Shown in pieces: positions 1 through 7,888 of a stretch of DNA of 23,596 nucleotides; the first letter of the stretch is position 1; each line of letters starts with the position of its first letter. The notes beneath the pieces are model-generated. The model did not search any database. It saw nothing but the letters and a program-made list of their open reading frames with translations, and was not told the origin of the DNA. The translations under genes were made by a program, and so were the position numbers. Origin of the DNA: an uncultured bacterium (lineage in GTDB: Bacteria; Cyanobacteriota; Vampirovibrionia; Gastranaerophilales; Gastranaerophilaceae); assembly GCA_949299435.1 (NCBI GenBank), contig CASGAK010000134.1, positions 1 to 23,596 of the forward strand, given 5' to 3'.

Positions 1-356
1 CATACAGGTGCAATTAGAGATTTTTGTCTGAAATCTTCACGTGCATGAATATTTGTCATATGGACTTCAACTACAGGTATATTGATTGCACTTATTGCAT
101 CGCGAATGGCGACACTTGTATGTGTGTATGCTGCGGCATTTAATACAATTCCATCAGCATAGTGGATCGCTTGTTGAATCTTTTCTACTATTTCTCCCTC
201 GTGATTACTTTGATACGTTTCTATGTCAATACCTAATTCAAAAGAATATGCATATAATTCTTTTTCCAAATCCTTTAATGTTAAAGTTCCATACTTTTCA
301 GGCTCGCGTATTCCAAGCATATTCATATTTGCGCCGTTTATCACCAAAATTTTCAT
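1..356 (-). CDS. aroQ: Type II 3-dehydroquinate dehydratase, 3' end cut by window edge
   Basis: AroQ converts 3-dehydroquinate to 3-dehydroshikimate, the third step of the shikimate pathway, in the cytoplasm. The visible 118 residues (family about 145) begin MKILVINGANMNMLG and carry the family blocks in order: N10, R17 and catalytic-type Tyr22 in REPEKYG, QSNHEGE at 49-55, N73 in NAAAYTHTS, then EVHMTN with His99, and Arg110. The third block reads NAAAYTH rather than the common NPGAYTH. The ATG is supported by AGGAG about 9 nt upstream. The last quarter of the protein lies beyond base 1, so whether it is intact cannot be judged. Upstream is a gene-free stretch with a minus-strand terminator-like hairpin. 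Confidence 0.95.
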   Translation of the reverse strand, partial: MKILVINGANMNMLGIREPEKYGTLTLKDLEKELYAYSFELGIDIETYQSNHEGEIVEKIQQAIHYADGIVLNAAAYTHTSVAIRDAISAINIPVVEVHMTNIHAREDFRQKSLIAPV

Positions 357-444
357 ACTGTTTTTTCTCCTGTAATAATTGTAATATAAAACAAGTAAAT
401 TGTAAATTTTTATTAATTTTTTTGTGACTAATGTAACAAAAAAA

Positions 445-468
445 ACATGCTTGGCTTATCATGCATGT
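445..468 (-). terminator. Minus-strand terminator-like hairpin upstream of aroQ
   Basis: On the minus strand ACATGC pairs with GCATGT, extended by TG/CA after one mismatch, and is followed directly by a run of eight T. It lies about 90 nt before the aroQ start. It could end a short upstream transcript or act as an attenuator in an aroQ leader. Confidence 0.5.
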
Positions 469-506
469 ACAACTATCCCCAAATCTCCTCCCAAGATTAT
501 TGTTCA

Positions 507-534
507 AAGTCGCACAAAAGTGTGACTTTTTTTT
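507..534 (+). terminator. Plus-strand terminator-like hairpin
   Basis: AAGTCGCAC, loop AAAA, then GTGTGACTT (one G-U pair) followed by T8 on the plus strand. No plus-strand gene ends just upstream, since aroQ is on the other strand. Either a small RNA ends here or the hairpin only insulates the next promoter. Confidence 0.5.
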
Positions 535-553
535 ATGTAAATAATCTATTTAC

Positions 554-581
554 TTGACATTATGCAAAAAATAGCTAAAAT
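554..581 (+). promoter_or_regulatory. Sigma-70 type promoter of the 83-aa gene
   Basis: TTGACA (554-559), 16-bp spacer, TAAAAT (576-581). The start site would fall near 588, giving a leader of about 50 nt to the ATG at 639. Confidence 0.75.
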
Positions 582-638
582 ACATGTTATAGACCATACT
601 TTTCGGGGAAGGTTATTAGTATATTTAAGGATTTATTT

Positions 639-890
639 ATGCGACTGATAGAGAAATTGAAAGAGTTTGAACAGCAATATATGTTTATCCGTTGGGCTAT
701 GGGCGGCGAGTATGGAAAGCTCGTTTACGTCGGAGATGATTTCGTGGAATTTGATGTGATAAACGTGGATTCTATGGAATATTCAGAAACAGTATTTATT
801 CATAGCCCGTTGATTTTAGAAGTCGCAATAGGCGGCTCTGACATTGCAAGAATTGTTGCAGAAATGTCTTCTAAAATTACTATGGATTAG
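639..890 (+). CDS. Conserved-looking small protein of unknown function (83 aa)
   Basis: I do not recognise this family. The product is acidic and soluble, with no signal peptide or membrane segment. An N-terminal helix (about 1-15) is followed by alternating hydrophobic strands, GKLVYVGDDFVEFDVINVD and then ETVFIHSPLILEVAIGG, and a final helix (about 66-80). The strand spacing resembles a small Sm-like or SH3-like barrel, but this is only a pattern impression. The ATG has AAGG 8 nt upstream and a consensus promoter at 554-581, so the gene is very probably real and monocistronic. It converges on the next gene with 21 nt between stop codons. Confidence 0.75.
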   Translation: MRLIEKLKEFEQQYMFIRWAMGGEYGKLVYVGDDFVEFDVINVDSMEYSETVFIHSPLILEVAIGGSDIARIVAEMSSKITMD

Positions 891-911
891 AATGCTTTTT
901 TAAATATTCGG

Positions 912-1556
912 TTATATATTGAAACTTTTTCTTGCACCTTCTTCATGATAGAATCCACCGCCGCAGATGGTTTCTACGACTTTCAATGCAAATTCTCGCG
1001 GAGCATCTACTTGGTTAAGATAAAATTCACGATTTGGAAGGTGTTTGATTTTCATAATTGAATTTTGATTTTTTTCTGCTGGTACAAACAATGAGGCAAT
1101 TTCATTATCTAAAAGTCTTACCATTTCTTCATCGTGTTCCATTACACCTTTCATAATTTCATAATAGTTTCCGCGAATTGCCATAATTCTGCCTGAAAAT
1201 ACGTGCTGACCGTTTTCACGATAGAGTGCCTGTGGTTGGAAGTTGCATCTTGTCGTAAAACTCATCTTGTGCCATAAAATATTTACTATTATTACTGATT
1301 TTTGAGGATCAATATCAAGATAGATATTTTGTGTAGTGATATTGCGAGAAGAAAAAGCTTCTTTAAGGGTGTCTATGACATCTTGCAAGTCCGATACCAT
1401 TCCTAAAAAAATCTCATTTGTATTTACCGTTGCATGTTGGTAGTCCAAAAATTGCTTATACATATGTGTTGATACCAGTCCTACACGCTCTTGGATTAGT
1501 GCAGATTTTCTTGAAGATGTTTCTGAGTTGTCAAAACTTTCGTAATTATTTAACAA
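912..1556 (-). CDS. Protein of unknown function (214 aa), TTG start
   Basis: Family not recognised. The product looks cytoplasmic, with no signal peptide or hydrophobic segment. It has a helical N-terminal half (about 20-95, including DLQDVIDTLKEAFSSRN), a mixed middle part with a beta-rich stretch around 100-125, and a C-terminal region with a glycine patch (ICGGGFYHEEG) near the end. The start codon is TTG: there is no ATG nearby, AAGGGG lies 7 nt upstream, and a TATAAT box sits at 1580-1585, about 24 nt before the start. This places transcription onset close to the ribosome-binding site. It is not obviously in an operon. Confidence 0.7.
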   Translation of the reverse strand: MLNNYESFDNSETSSRKSALIQERVGLVSTHMYKQFLDYQHATVNTNEIFLGMVSDLQDVIDTLKEAFSSRNITTQNIYLDIDPQKSVIIVNILWHKMSFTTRCNFQPQALYRENGQHVFSGRIMAIRGNYYEIMKGVMEHDEEMVRLLDNEIASLFVPAEKNQNSIMKIKHLPNREFYLNQVDAPREFALKVVETICGGGFYHEEGARKSFNI

Positions 1557-1579
1557 TTTATTGCCCCTTGATTGCTTAA

Positions 1580-1585
1580 ATTATA
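1580..1585 (-). promoter_or_regulatory. -10 box of the 214-aa gene
   Basis: Perfect TATAAT on the minus strand; the -35 region is weak. The transcript would start near 1573, just before the AAGGGG ribosome-binding site. Confidence 0.5.
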
Positions 1586-1690
1586 CCATATTGTAATAAT
1601 AAACATGTAGTTATGTAAAGATTATATTTTTTTTCGTTACAAATTTGAATACATAAAAGTATCTATTTATTTTGTGTGGAATAATAACTA

Positions 1691-2431
1691 CTAGTCTAAT
1701 TTTTGTGCGATGACTAAAATTGGCGTATAGGTAAGAGTTACTTTATCAAAGGTTTGTTTGTATTTTTCGCAGAAGTCTTTTACGTCTGAAAATGCCCAGT
1801 GGCTGCCTGAAAGAGAATTTACTCCGGTGTTTTTCATATGATAGAGCAATTCTAAGGGGGTATTAAATTCCAGTGTTTTTGTATAGGTTTGCAATTTAAG
1901 TATTTTGTAATTTTTTTCAAGAATTTTTTTTAATTCATCTTCTGACTTGTAGTTCAATGAAAGTTTTGTTATTGTCTTAAATTCCGCAAAATTGTCAGGA
2001 GAGAATGTCGTGAATGCTAAAATACCCTCTCGATTTAGCAAAAATTTGTATTTGCGTGTGACATCTTCCAGATTTTTGAACCATTGAAACATAGCGTTGG
2101 ATATTATAAGGTCGTATGTTGTATGAGGTGAAATTTTTTGTGCATTCCCACTGATAAATGTGTAGTTTTTTAGAATTTTATCAAGATATTTTTTTGATTT
2201 TGCGGATAAATCGTTGGCTGTATAAGAATTAAAATGAAGTTTTTGTTCCAGTTGTTTTGTCAAAAACCCTGTTCCGCAGCCCAATTCAAGAATTTTGCAG
2301 TAATCTTTTTTTACTGTTTGGATTTCTTCTGCTAAAATTTCAGCCAAAAACTTTTGGACAATAGCGTTCTCATCATATTTGTCCATACTTTTTTCAAAAT
2401 GGGATTTTACTGTTTTGGGATTAATTTGCAT
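1691..2431 (-). CDS. bioC: Malonyl-ACP O-methyltransferase BioC
   Basis: BioC uses S-adenosylmethionine to methylate the free carboxyl of malonyl-ACP, so that the disguised substrate can be elongated by fatty-acid synthase to pimeloyl-ACP methyl ester for biotin. The 246-residue product shows the class I methyltransferase fold: motif I ILELGCGTGFLT at 47-58, an acidic residue in NDLS (about 73-76), and the BioC-type block SNAMFQWF at 111-118. The N-terminal segment (KTVKSHFEKSMDKYDENA) is typical of BioC. It is the last gene of bioF-bioG-bioC, 29 nt after bioG. No clear Shine-Dalgarno precedes its ATG, which suggests translation depends on upstream genes. Confidence 0.9.
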   Translation of the reverse strand: MQINPKTVKSHFEKSMDKYDENAIVQKFLAEILAEEIQTVKKDYCKILELGCGTGFLTKQLEQKLHFNSYTANDLSAKSKKYLDKILKNYTFISGNAQKISPHTTYDLIISNAMFQWFKNLEDVTRKYKFLLNREGILAFTTFSPDNFAEFKTITKLSLNYKSEDELKKILEKNYKILKLQTYTKTLEFNTPLELLYHMKNTGVNSLSGSHWAFSDVKDFCEKYKQTFDKVTLTYTPILVIAQKLD

Positions 2432-2460
2432 TTTGGTATTAATTTTAATTTTTACTTTTG

Positions 2461-3120
2461 CTATTCGGCTGTATTTAGAATTTCGCTCCAGCTTTTAAAA
2501 TTATAAAACGGAAAGTGTCCGCTTTCAAGTAATTTATATTGTGCGTTTGTTTGCCAAAAGTTTATTTGGTTTTGGGTCGGAATTATTTTGTCATAATTAC
2601 TGATTAGGGCAAAGTCATAAAAGTTTTCATATTTATTCTCTGTTTTTTCTATTCTTGCATATAATGCTTTTAATTCATTTTCTCTGTTTTCAATGGTGCG
2701 TGCAATTGGGGTATTAAGATACTTTTCGTATTCAGTATTTGATAAAAATATGTTTTGGTAAAATTTACCCTCAAGCCCGATTTTTGCATGCTTGAGTGTC
2801 AGTAAAAACGGCTTTTTAGGAATTCCCAGGGTGTCATTTACGGGAAAAGCTGTTCCGTTGATTGCGATTTTTTTATCAAAATTAGGCAATTCTTTTTTTA
2901 GCTGATATGCTGTAAAAACTCCCATAGACCAGGCAATCAGATATTTTTGACGATATTGACCGGTATCAGGCAGAGCATTTATTTCGTTATAATCGTAGAT
3001 AAACAGAACATCGAATTTTTCGCAATTTAAAAATTCAAACGGTCTGAAATCAAAACTCCAGCCTGCGAAAAAAATTATAAGTTTGTCATTATTTTTTTTG
3101 TTAATCCAATGATATTGCAT
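2461..3120 (-). CDS. bioG: Pimeloyl-ACP methyl ester esterase BioG
   Basis: BioG hydrolyses pimeloyl-ACP methyl ester, ending the disguised fatty-acid cycle started by BioC and releasing pimeloyl-ACP for BioF. It is one of several non-homologous replacements for BioH. The 219 residues form an alpha/beta hydrolase of the DUF452/BioG type: FFAGWSFD at 17-24, nucleophile Ser65 in AWSMG, Asp177 in NYDKIIPT and His202 in ESGHFPF. The start overlaps the end of bioF by 46 nt. AGGAGG lies 13 nt before the ATG, inside bioF, so the two are translationally coupled. Confidence 0.9.
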   Translation of the reverse strand: MQYHWINKKNNDKLIIFFAGWSFDFRPFEFLNCEKFDVLFIYDYNEINALPDTGQYRQKYLIAWSMGVFTAYQLKKELPNFDKKIAINGTAFPVNDTLGIPKKPFLLTLKHAKIGLEGKFYQNIFLSNTEYEKYLNTPIARTIENRENELKALYARIEKTENKYENFYDFALISNYDKIIPTQNQINFWQTNAQYKLLESGHFPFYNFKSWSEILNTAE

Positions 3121-4217
3121 AAGTTTTTCATATCCTCCTGATTAATTTCAGCAGTAAGCGATAATCTGAGCCTTGACGTACCTTCGGGTACTGTGGGAGG
3201 TCTTATCGGAAGTGTAAAATAGCCTGCATCAAAAAGTCTTTTGCATATTTGCTCGGTTTGAGCATTCCCGCCTATAATTACGGGGATTATGTGACTTTCA
3301 CTTCCTAAAGAGTGCCCTAATTTAAGCATTTTCTGACGTTTTTCAAAAGTGTATGGTAATTTGTTTTCAATAATCCATTTTGAAAAAGCAATATTTATAG
3401 GAGGCAGTGCTGTAGAAAAAATGAATGATCTTGCTTTATTTATTAAATATTCAATTAAAATTTTATTTCCGACTACAAAAGCACCCATAGAGCCTATAGA
3501 TTTGCCAAAAGTACCTACGATGAGATCAATTTCGTTAGTAAGTCCTAATACTTCAGATACTCCAAGTCCGTTTTTACCGAAAACTCCGAATGCATGAGCT
3601 TCGTCTACAATAAGCATACAATTATATTTTTTCTTCAATTCAACTATTTTTTCTAAGTTCGCTATATCTCCGTCCATAGAAAAGACACTTTCGGTTATGA
3701 TTATCGCGTTATTATAATTGTGATGTTCCCGTTGTATAAGTTTTTCCAGGCTTTCCATATCGTTATGGACGTATCTGAAAAATTTTGCATTGGACAATTT
3801 CATTCCGTCAATTATGCTGGCATGGTTCAGCTTGTCCGAAAAAATAACATCATTTTTGTCAGCTATTGAGCTTGTAATCCCTACATTTGCGTGATATCCG
3901 CTGTTGAATAAAAGTGCTTTTTCTTTATCAAAAATATGACAAAGCAAATTTTCAAGTTCTTTATATACAGGCAATGTGCCTGTCAAAAGCCTTGCAGAGG
4001 CACTGCCCAGGGGATAATTTGAGCTTGCATATTCTAAAAATTCTTCAGTAATTTCTTTGTTGTCCGCAAAGCCTAAATAATTGTTTGATGAAAGATTTAA
4101 CAGTTTTTTTCCTTTGTAGTATATATATTTTGAATTTTTTTGCTCAAAATCCTTTATATCCCTAAAATGTGAATTTGATTTTAAAAATTCAAGTTTTTCT
4201 GCAAAATTGTCGTACAT
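3075..4217 (-). CDS. bioF: 8-amino-7-oxononanoate synthase BioF
   Basis: BioF is the PLP enzyme that condenses pimeloyl-ACP with L-alanine to give 8-amino-7-oxononanoate, the first step of the biotin ring pathway. The 380-residue length fits the family. Visible landmarks are NLSSNNYLGF (41-50), GSASARLLTG (71-80), Asp205 and His208 in VDEAHAFG, and Schiff-base Lys239 in VGTFGKS. It is the first gene of the operon; bioA, bioD and bioB are not in the window. No Shine-Dalgarno precedes the ATG. Instead TGGACA, a 17-bp spacer and TAAATT end 7 nt before it, so the mRNA is probably leaderless. Family alternatives (KBL, other alpha-oxoamine synthases) are disfavoured by the bioC and bioG neighbours. 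Confidence 0.93.
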   Translation of the reverse strand: MYDNFAEKLEFLKSNSHFRDIKDFEQKNSKYIYYKGKKLLNLSSNNYLGFADNKEITEEFLEYASSNYPLGSASARLLTGTLPVYKELENLLCHIFDKEKALLFNSGYHANVGITSSIADKNDVIFSDKLNHASIIDGMKLSNAKFFRYVHNDMESLEKLIQREHHNYNNAIIITESVFSMDGDIANLEKIVELKKKYNCMLIVDEAHAFGVFGKNGLGVSEVLGLTNEIDLIVGTFGKSIGSMGAFVVGNKILIEYLINKARSFIFSTALPPINIAFSKWIIENKLPYTFEKRQKMLKLGHSLGSESHIIPVIIGGNAQTEQICKRLFDAGYFTLPIRPPTVPEGTSRLRLSLTAEINQEDMKNLCNIIGLTKKIMTNL

Positions 4218-4224
4218 ATAATTT

Positions 4225-4253
4225 AATTTATGATAAATTTAGAGGATTGTCCA
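4225..4253 (-). promoter_or_regulatory. Putative leaderless promoter of bioF
   Basis: TGGACA (4253-4248), 17-bp spacer, TAAATT (4230-4225), then 7 nt to the ATG. Its -35 box overlaps, on the other strand, the -35 box of the divergent pilin-like gene. Confidence 0.5.
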
Positions 4254-4275
4254 GTTGTTTTAAATAATGTACAAT
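4247..4275 (+). promoter_or_regulatory. Promoter of pilin-like gene 1
   Basis: TTGTCC (4247-4252), 17-bp spacer, TACAAT (4270-4275). Expected start near 4282, with AAGGAG at 4293-4298 and the TTG start codon at 4307. Confidence 0.65.
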
Positions 4276-4306
4276 AGGGTATAAATAACTATAAGGAGAA
4301 AACGGC

Positions 4307-4996
4307 TTGTTATTCGCTAATAGTCTGGGAAATAAAAAAAATAAGATTTTGGGGGCATTTACATTGCCAGAATTTCTTCTGACTATTGGAATTATTGGTA
4401 TTGTGGCTTCTTTAACCTATTCCGGTTTGCAGCGTCATGCTGAAGAGCGAAAAAGTGCTGTTGCTATTAAAAAAATATATTCTGTATTATCCCAAGTTAC
4501 TTTATATGTAATTAAAGACCATGACTCATCTATCTATTGGGATTTGGAGGGGTATTCTCATGACGCGTCAGAATTGGCTTTCAACTATTATGAGCCGTAT
4601 TTCAGAACAATAAGAATCTGCTCAAATGATCCAGGCTGCTGGAGATATCCTTCTTGGTATTTGAGTGGGTATCCGTTTTTGAAAGAAACTGAATTTTATA
4701 ATTACATGTTTACTTTAGCTGATGGTATGAATGTTATTATGAATGTCTATCCGCCAGAGGTTGTAGTAAGAGATTTCGGTGTAATCGTTGATCGTCCGAC
4801 TGTTGTGTTTTTAGCGGATATAAACGGTGATAATCTTCCTAATACTATTGGAAAAGATATTTTTGCCTTCGTTCTTAAAGGTGATGTGATTGTTCCTAGC
4901 GGAATGGATAACTCTTATACCTGTAACGTCAAAAGTACAGGACTCACTTGCACATCTAGAGTTATAAATGATAACTATGAGTTTAAATATTATTAA
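4307..4996 (+). CDS. Pilin-like (type IV/type II pseudopilin class) protein 1
   Basis: The product has a class III (prepilin) signal: a 17-residue positively charged leader, then FTLPEFLLTIGIIGIVASLT at 18-37 with the conserved Glu at +5 (E22) starting the hydrophobic helix. The residue before the cleavage point is Ala, preceded by Gly16. The mature part (about 210 aa) would be processed by a prepilin peptidase and anchored or assembled at the cell surface. Its tail contains INGDNLPNTIGKDIFAF, a block shared in outline with the two other complete pilin-like proteins here, and several Cys that could form disulfides. The start is TTG, with AAGGAG 8 nt upstream and a good promoter. The specific role (fibre subunit, minor pseudopilin or competence pilin) cannot be told. 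Confidence 0.85.
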   Translation: MLFANSLGNKKNKILGAFTLPEFLLTIGIIGIVASLTYSGLQRHAEERKSAVAIKKIYSVLSQVTLYVIKDHDSSIYWDLEGYSHDASELAFNYYEPYFRTIRICSNDPGCWRYPSWYLSGYPFLKETEFYNYMFTLADGMNVIMNVYPPEVVVRDFGVIVDRPTVVFLADINGDNLPNTIGKDIFAFVLKGDVIVPSGMDNSYTCNVKSTGLTCTSRVINDNYEFKYY

Positions 4997-5087
4997 TTGT
5001 CTTAAATCGAATTGGAATTTTATTTGTATATTTGATTATGCTATATGGTAATAAGAAAATAAATGTCAGTTTTGGATTTTATTAACT

Positions 5088-5115
5088 AAAAAGAGCCTTG
5101 TATGAGGCTCTTTTT
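5088..5115. terminator. Bidirectional terminator between pilin-like gene 1 and lysS
   Basis: An 11-bp perfect stem, AAAAAGAGCCT / AGGCTCTTTTT, with a 6-nt loop. It carries T runs on both strands between two convergent genes. Confidence 0.85.
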
Positions 5116-5145
5116 AGAAATATATTCAAATTGTTTTTAATTTAA

Positions 5146-6645
5146 TTAGTTTTTCTTTTTTAAAGTCGGGAATGCTATTACATCTCTAATAGATGGGGAA
5201 TCAGTTAAAAGCATCACAATTCTGTCAATACCGATGCCGAGTCCGCCTGCTGGTGGCATACCATGTTCCAGTGCACAGATGAAATCTTCATCAATTTCCA
5301 TAGCTTCCTCGTCACCATTGGCTTTTGCTCTCGCTTGTGCTTCAAATCGCATTCTTTGATCAATTGGATCTGTCAATTCTGAGAATGCATTAGCAATTTC
5401 CCAGCCGTTTACGCGGGTTTCAAAACGCTCGGTTAATCTTTCATTATCTCTGTGTACTTTTGCAAGTGGAGATATGTCACGAGGATAATCGATGATATGT
5501 ACAGGTTGAATCAAGTGCGGTTCAACTTTTTCTTCAAAAATTAAATCCAATACTTGTCCCCAATTTTCGCATTCAGAAGCATCTATTCCGATAGATTTTG
5601 CTTTTGATTTCGCTTCTTCAACTGTGAATATGTTGTTAAAATCAATTTCTGTATATTCTTTTATTGCACCAAGCATTGTTTTTCTGTCCCAAGGCGGTGT
5701 CAAATCAATTTCGTTTTCACCGTATTTGATTTTCATTGTGCCTAATAGCTCTTGTGCAATTGATGAAATCAGATTTTCGGTAAGTACCATCATTTCGTTG
5801 TAATCAACGTATGCTTGATATAATTCCATCATAGTAAACTCAGGATTGTGGCGAATATCTATACCTTCATTTCTGAAACTTCTGTTAATTTCAAAAATCT
5901 TTTCGGACAATCCGCCTACCATAAGTCTTTTTAGATATAGCTCAGGAGCAATCCTCAAATACATATCCATATCAAGAGTGTTATGGTGTGTAATAAATGG
6001 TCTTGCATTTGCTCCGCCTGCTTGTGGGTGAAGCATTGGTGTCTCTACTTCCAAAAATCCTTGTTTTGTCAAATGTTCTCTTATTTTTTGGATTATTTTA
6101 CTTCTTAATACGAATGTCTTTCTTACATCTTCATTGACAATCATATCAACATATCTTTGACGATATCTCGTCTCGACATCTGTCAGACCATGAAATTTTT
6201 CTGGCAAAGGTAAAAGTGATTTTGAAAGAATTTTTAAAGAGGTTGCCTTAATTGACAATTCACCTCGCGGAGTTCTTCTTATTGTACCTTTAAATCCCGC
6301 AATATCACCTATATCTATCAGTTTTAGAATTTTTAATTGGTCTTCTGAAAGATTTTCTTTATGTGAGAAAATTTGGATTTTTCCTGTTGCGTCCATAAGA
6401 TCTATGAACATACCGGAATTTCTTATTGCCATTACACGACCTGCTACGGAATATACATCTTCTGTTTCTACACCTGATTCAAGATCTTTGTATTTTTCTT
6501 GTAAATCTGCGGCATTAATATCTTTATCAAAAGAGTATGGATAGGGGTTTACTCCCTTATCTGCTAAATCAGCAAGTTTTTGTATACGCGTTTGTCTGAT
6601 TTGTTCTTTTGCCGAACTCGGCTCATTTGCTATCTGTTGTGTCAT
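5146..6645 (-). CDS. lysS: Lysine--tRNA ligase, class II
   Basis: LysS charges tRNA-Lys with lysine. The 499-residue protein has the usual layout: an N-terminal helix and an OB-fold anticodon-binding domain (about 66-140), then the class II catalytic domain. Motif 1 lies around 197-215 (GFLEVETPML). Motif 2 is FEINRSFRNEGID at 251-263 followed by RHNPEFTMMELY, and motif 3 is GGLGIGIDRIVMLL at 467-480. Length and motifs indicate an intact bacterial enzyme. AAGGA lies about 10 nt before the ATG, behind its own promoter. It is downstream of pilT but separated from it by a terminator, so it is probably a single-gene unit. Confidence 0.97.
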   Translation of the reverse strand: MTQQIANEPSSAKEQIRQTRIQKLADLADKGVNPYPYSFDKDINAADLQEKYKDLESGVETEDVYSVAGRVMAIRNSGMFIDLMDATGKIQIFSHKENLSEDQLKILKLIDIGDIAGFKGTIRRTPRGELSIKATSLKILSKSLLPLPEKFHGLTDVETRYRQRYVDMIVNEDVRKTFVLRSKIIQKIREHLTKQGFLEVETPMLHPQAGGANARPFITHHNTLDMDMYLRIAPELYLKRLMVGGLSEKIFEINRSFRNEGIDIRHNPEFTMMELYQAYVDYNEMMVLTENLISSIAQELLGTMKIKYGENEIDLTPPWDRKTMLGAIKEYTEIDFNNIFTVEEAKSKAKSIGIDASECENWGQVLDLIFEEKVEPHLIQPVHIIDYPRDISPLAKVHRDNERLTERFETRVNGWEIANAFSELTDPIDQRMRFEAQARAKANGDEEAMEIDEDFICALEHGMPPAGGLGIGIDRIVMLLTDSPSIRDVIAFPTLKKKN

Positions 6646-6685
6646 AATTCGCTATTCCTTTTTAATTACTTAACACTACAATTAA

Positions 6686-6713
6686 ATTCTAACACAAACA
6701 AATATCTGTACAA
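6686..6713 (-). promoter_or_regulatory. Promoter of lysS
   Basis: TTGTAC (6713-6708), 16-bp spacer, TAGAAT (6691-6686) on the minus strand, about 40 nt before the lysS ATG. Confidence 0.65.
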
Positions 6714-6717
6714 AATA

Positions 6718-6747
6718 AATGAACCTGTTCTAATAAACAGGTTCATT
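6718..6747 (-). terminator. Terminator after pilT
   Basis: A perfect 12-bp stem, AATGAACCTGTT / AACAGGTTCATT, with a 6-nt loop, lying 19 nt past the pilT stop. On the minus strand it runs into a T-rich tail. Confidence 0.8.
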
Positions 6748-6766
6748 TTATAAATTTTTGGTCTTT

Positions 6767-7861
6767 TTACTGTTCAGCAGCAGCAAGACTGTTTTGATAA
6801 TCTATCATTCGCTTGAATTCTTCAGGTCTTGAAGTCTTTGATAGAGCATCTTCAAGAGTAATATTTCCTGCCTTGTAATGTTTTGCTAATGCCATTTCAA
6901 GTGTCTGCATACCAACACCTGTATTCATTTGAATTGTAGAATATATTTGAGCTGCTTTACTTTCACGAACTAAGTTTGCAATTGCCGGGGTTACTATCAT
7001 TATTTCTTGAGCCATAACACGGCCTTTTTTGTGTCCGTTTGGTAATGTTTTTGGTATAAGAGTTTGAGCAAATACTGCTACAAGAGAGTTTGCAAGCTGT
7101 ACACGAATTTGTTGTTGTTGACCTTCAGGGAATACGTCAATAATACGGTCAATAGTCTGTGAAGCTGATGAGGTGTGAAGTGTTCCGAATACTAAGTGAC
7201 CTGTTTCTGCTGCTGTTAGTGCTAATGAAATTGTTTCATGGTCACGCATCTCACCTACCAGAATGATATCAGGGTCTTCACGAAGTGCTGATTTAAGTGC
7301 ATTCGCAAACGATCTCGTATCCATTCCCAACTCACGCTGGTGTACTATACTTTTTTTAGAGGGGTGGACAAATTCTATAGGGTCCTCAATTGTCAAAATG
7401 TGTTCAGCACGTGTTTCATTAATATGGTCAATCATTGCTGCTAGAGTTGTTGATTTACCTGAGCCTGTAGGGCCTGTGACTAATATCAAACCACGAGGCT
7501 TTTCTGATACAACTCTTACAATTTCAGGCAAGCCAAGTTGCTCAAAGGAAGGAACTTTATCAGTAATTGTACGAAATGCTGCGGCATAATTACCTTTATC
7601 TTTATAAAAGTTTACCCTGAAACGGCTTAATCCTTCAATACCATATGAAAAGTCAAGTTCCCAATTTTGTTCAAGTACACGTCTTTGTTCATTTGATAGC
7701 ATTGGGAATAATAAGTTTTCGACATCATCTGGAGATAGTGCTTCCATTTCCATACGCACCAGCTTACCATCTATTCTTATCGCAGGTGGAAGGTTGCTTG
7801 ATATGTGTAAGTCACTTCCGCCTTCTTTAACTAACTTTTCTAATAATTCTTCAATTACCAT
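6767..7861 (-). CDS. pilT: Type IV pilus retraction ATPase PilT
   Basis: PilT is the hexameric cytoplasmic ATPase that depolymerises type IV pili, driving twitching motility and DNA uptake. The 364 residues include the N-terminal PAS-like part (GGSDLHIS at 14-21), Walker A GPTGSGKST at 130-138, Asp-box TIEDPIEF near 157-164, Walker B DIILVGEMRD at 198-207 with Glu204, and the His box GHLVFGTLHTSSA at 221-233. The PilT-type C-terminal block AIANLVRE separates it from PilB/GspE extension ATPases. It follows the 83-aa gene by 27 nt, in one operon, with GGCAGG as ribosome-binding site. No other pilus assembly gene (pilB, pilC, pilD, pilQ) is nearby. Confidence 0.95.
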   Translation of the reverse strand: MVIEELLEKLVKEGGSDLHISSNLPPAIRIDGKLVRMEMEALSPDDVENLLFPMLSNEQRRVLEQNWELDFSYGIEGLSRFRVNFYKDKGNYAAAFRTITDKVPSFEQLGLPEIVRVVSEKPRGLILVTGPTGSGKSTTLAAMIDHINETRAEHILTIEDPIEFVHPSKKSIVHQRELGMDTRSFANALKSALREDPDIILVGEMRDHETISLALTAAETGHLVFGTLHTSSASQTIDRIIDVFPEGQQQQIRVQLANSLVAVFAQTLIPKTLPNGHKKGRVMAQEIMIVTPAIANLVRESKAAQIYSTIQMNTGVGMQTLEMALAKHYKAGNITLEDALSKTSRPEEFKRMIDYQNSLAAAEQ

Positions 7862-7888
7862 GTTTTTTACCTGCCTTTATTAATATTT

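Noticed and set aside
86..427. 113-residue open frame on the plus strand
   Set aside because: It is antisense to aroQ, whose conserved motifs and ribosome-binding site are clear. It has no ribosome-binding site or recognisable product.
298..507. 69-residue frame on the minus strand starting with TTG
   Set aside because: It overlaps the aroQ 5' end out of frame and runs through a terminator-like hairpin. Its composition is typical of noncoding AT-rich DNA.
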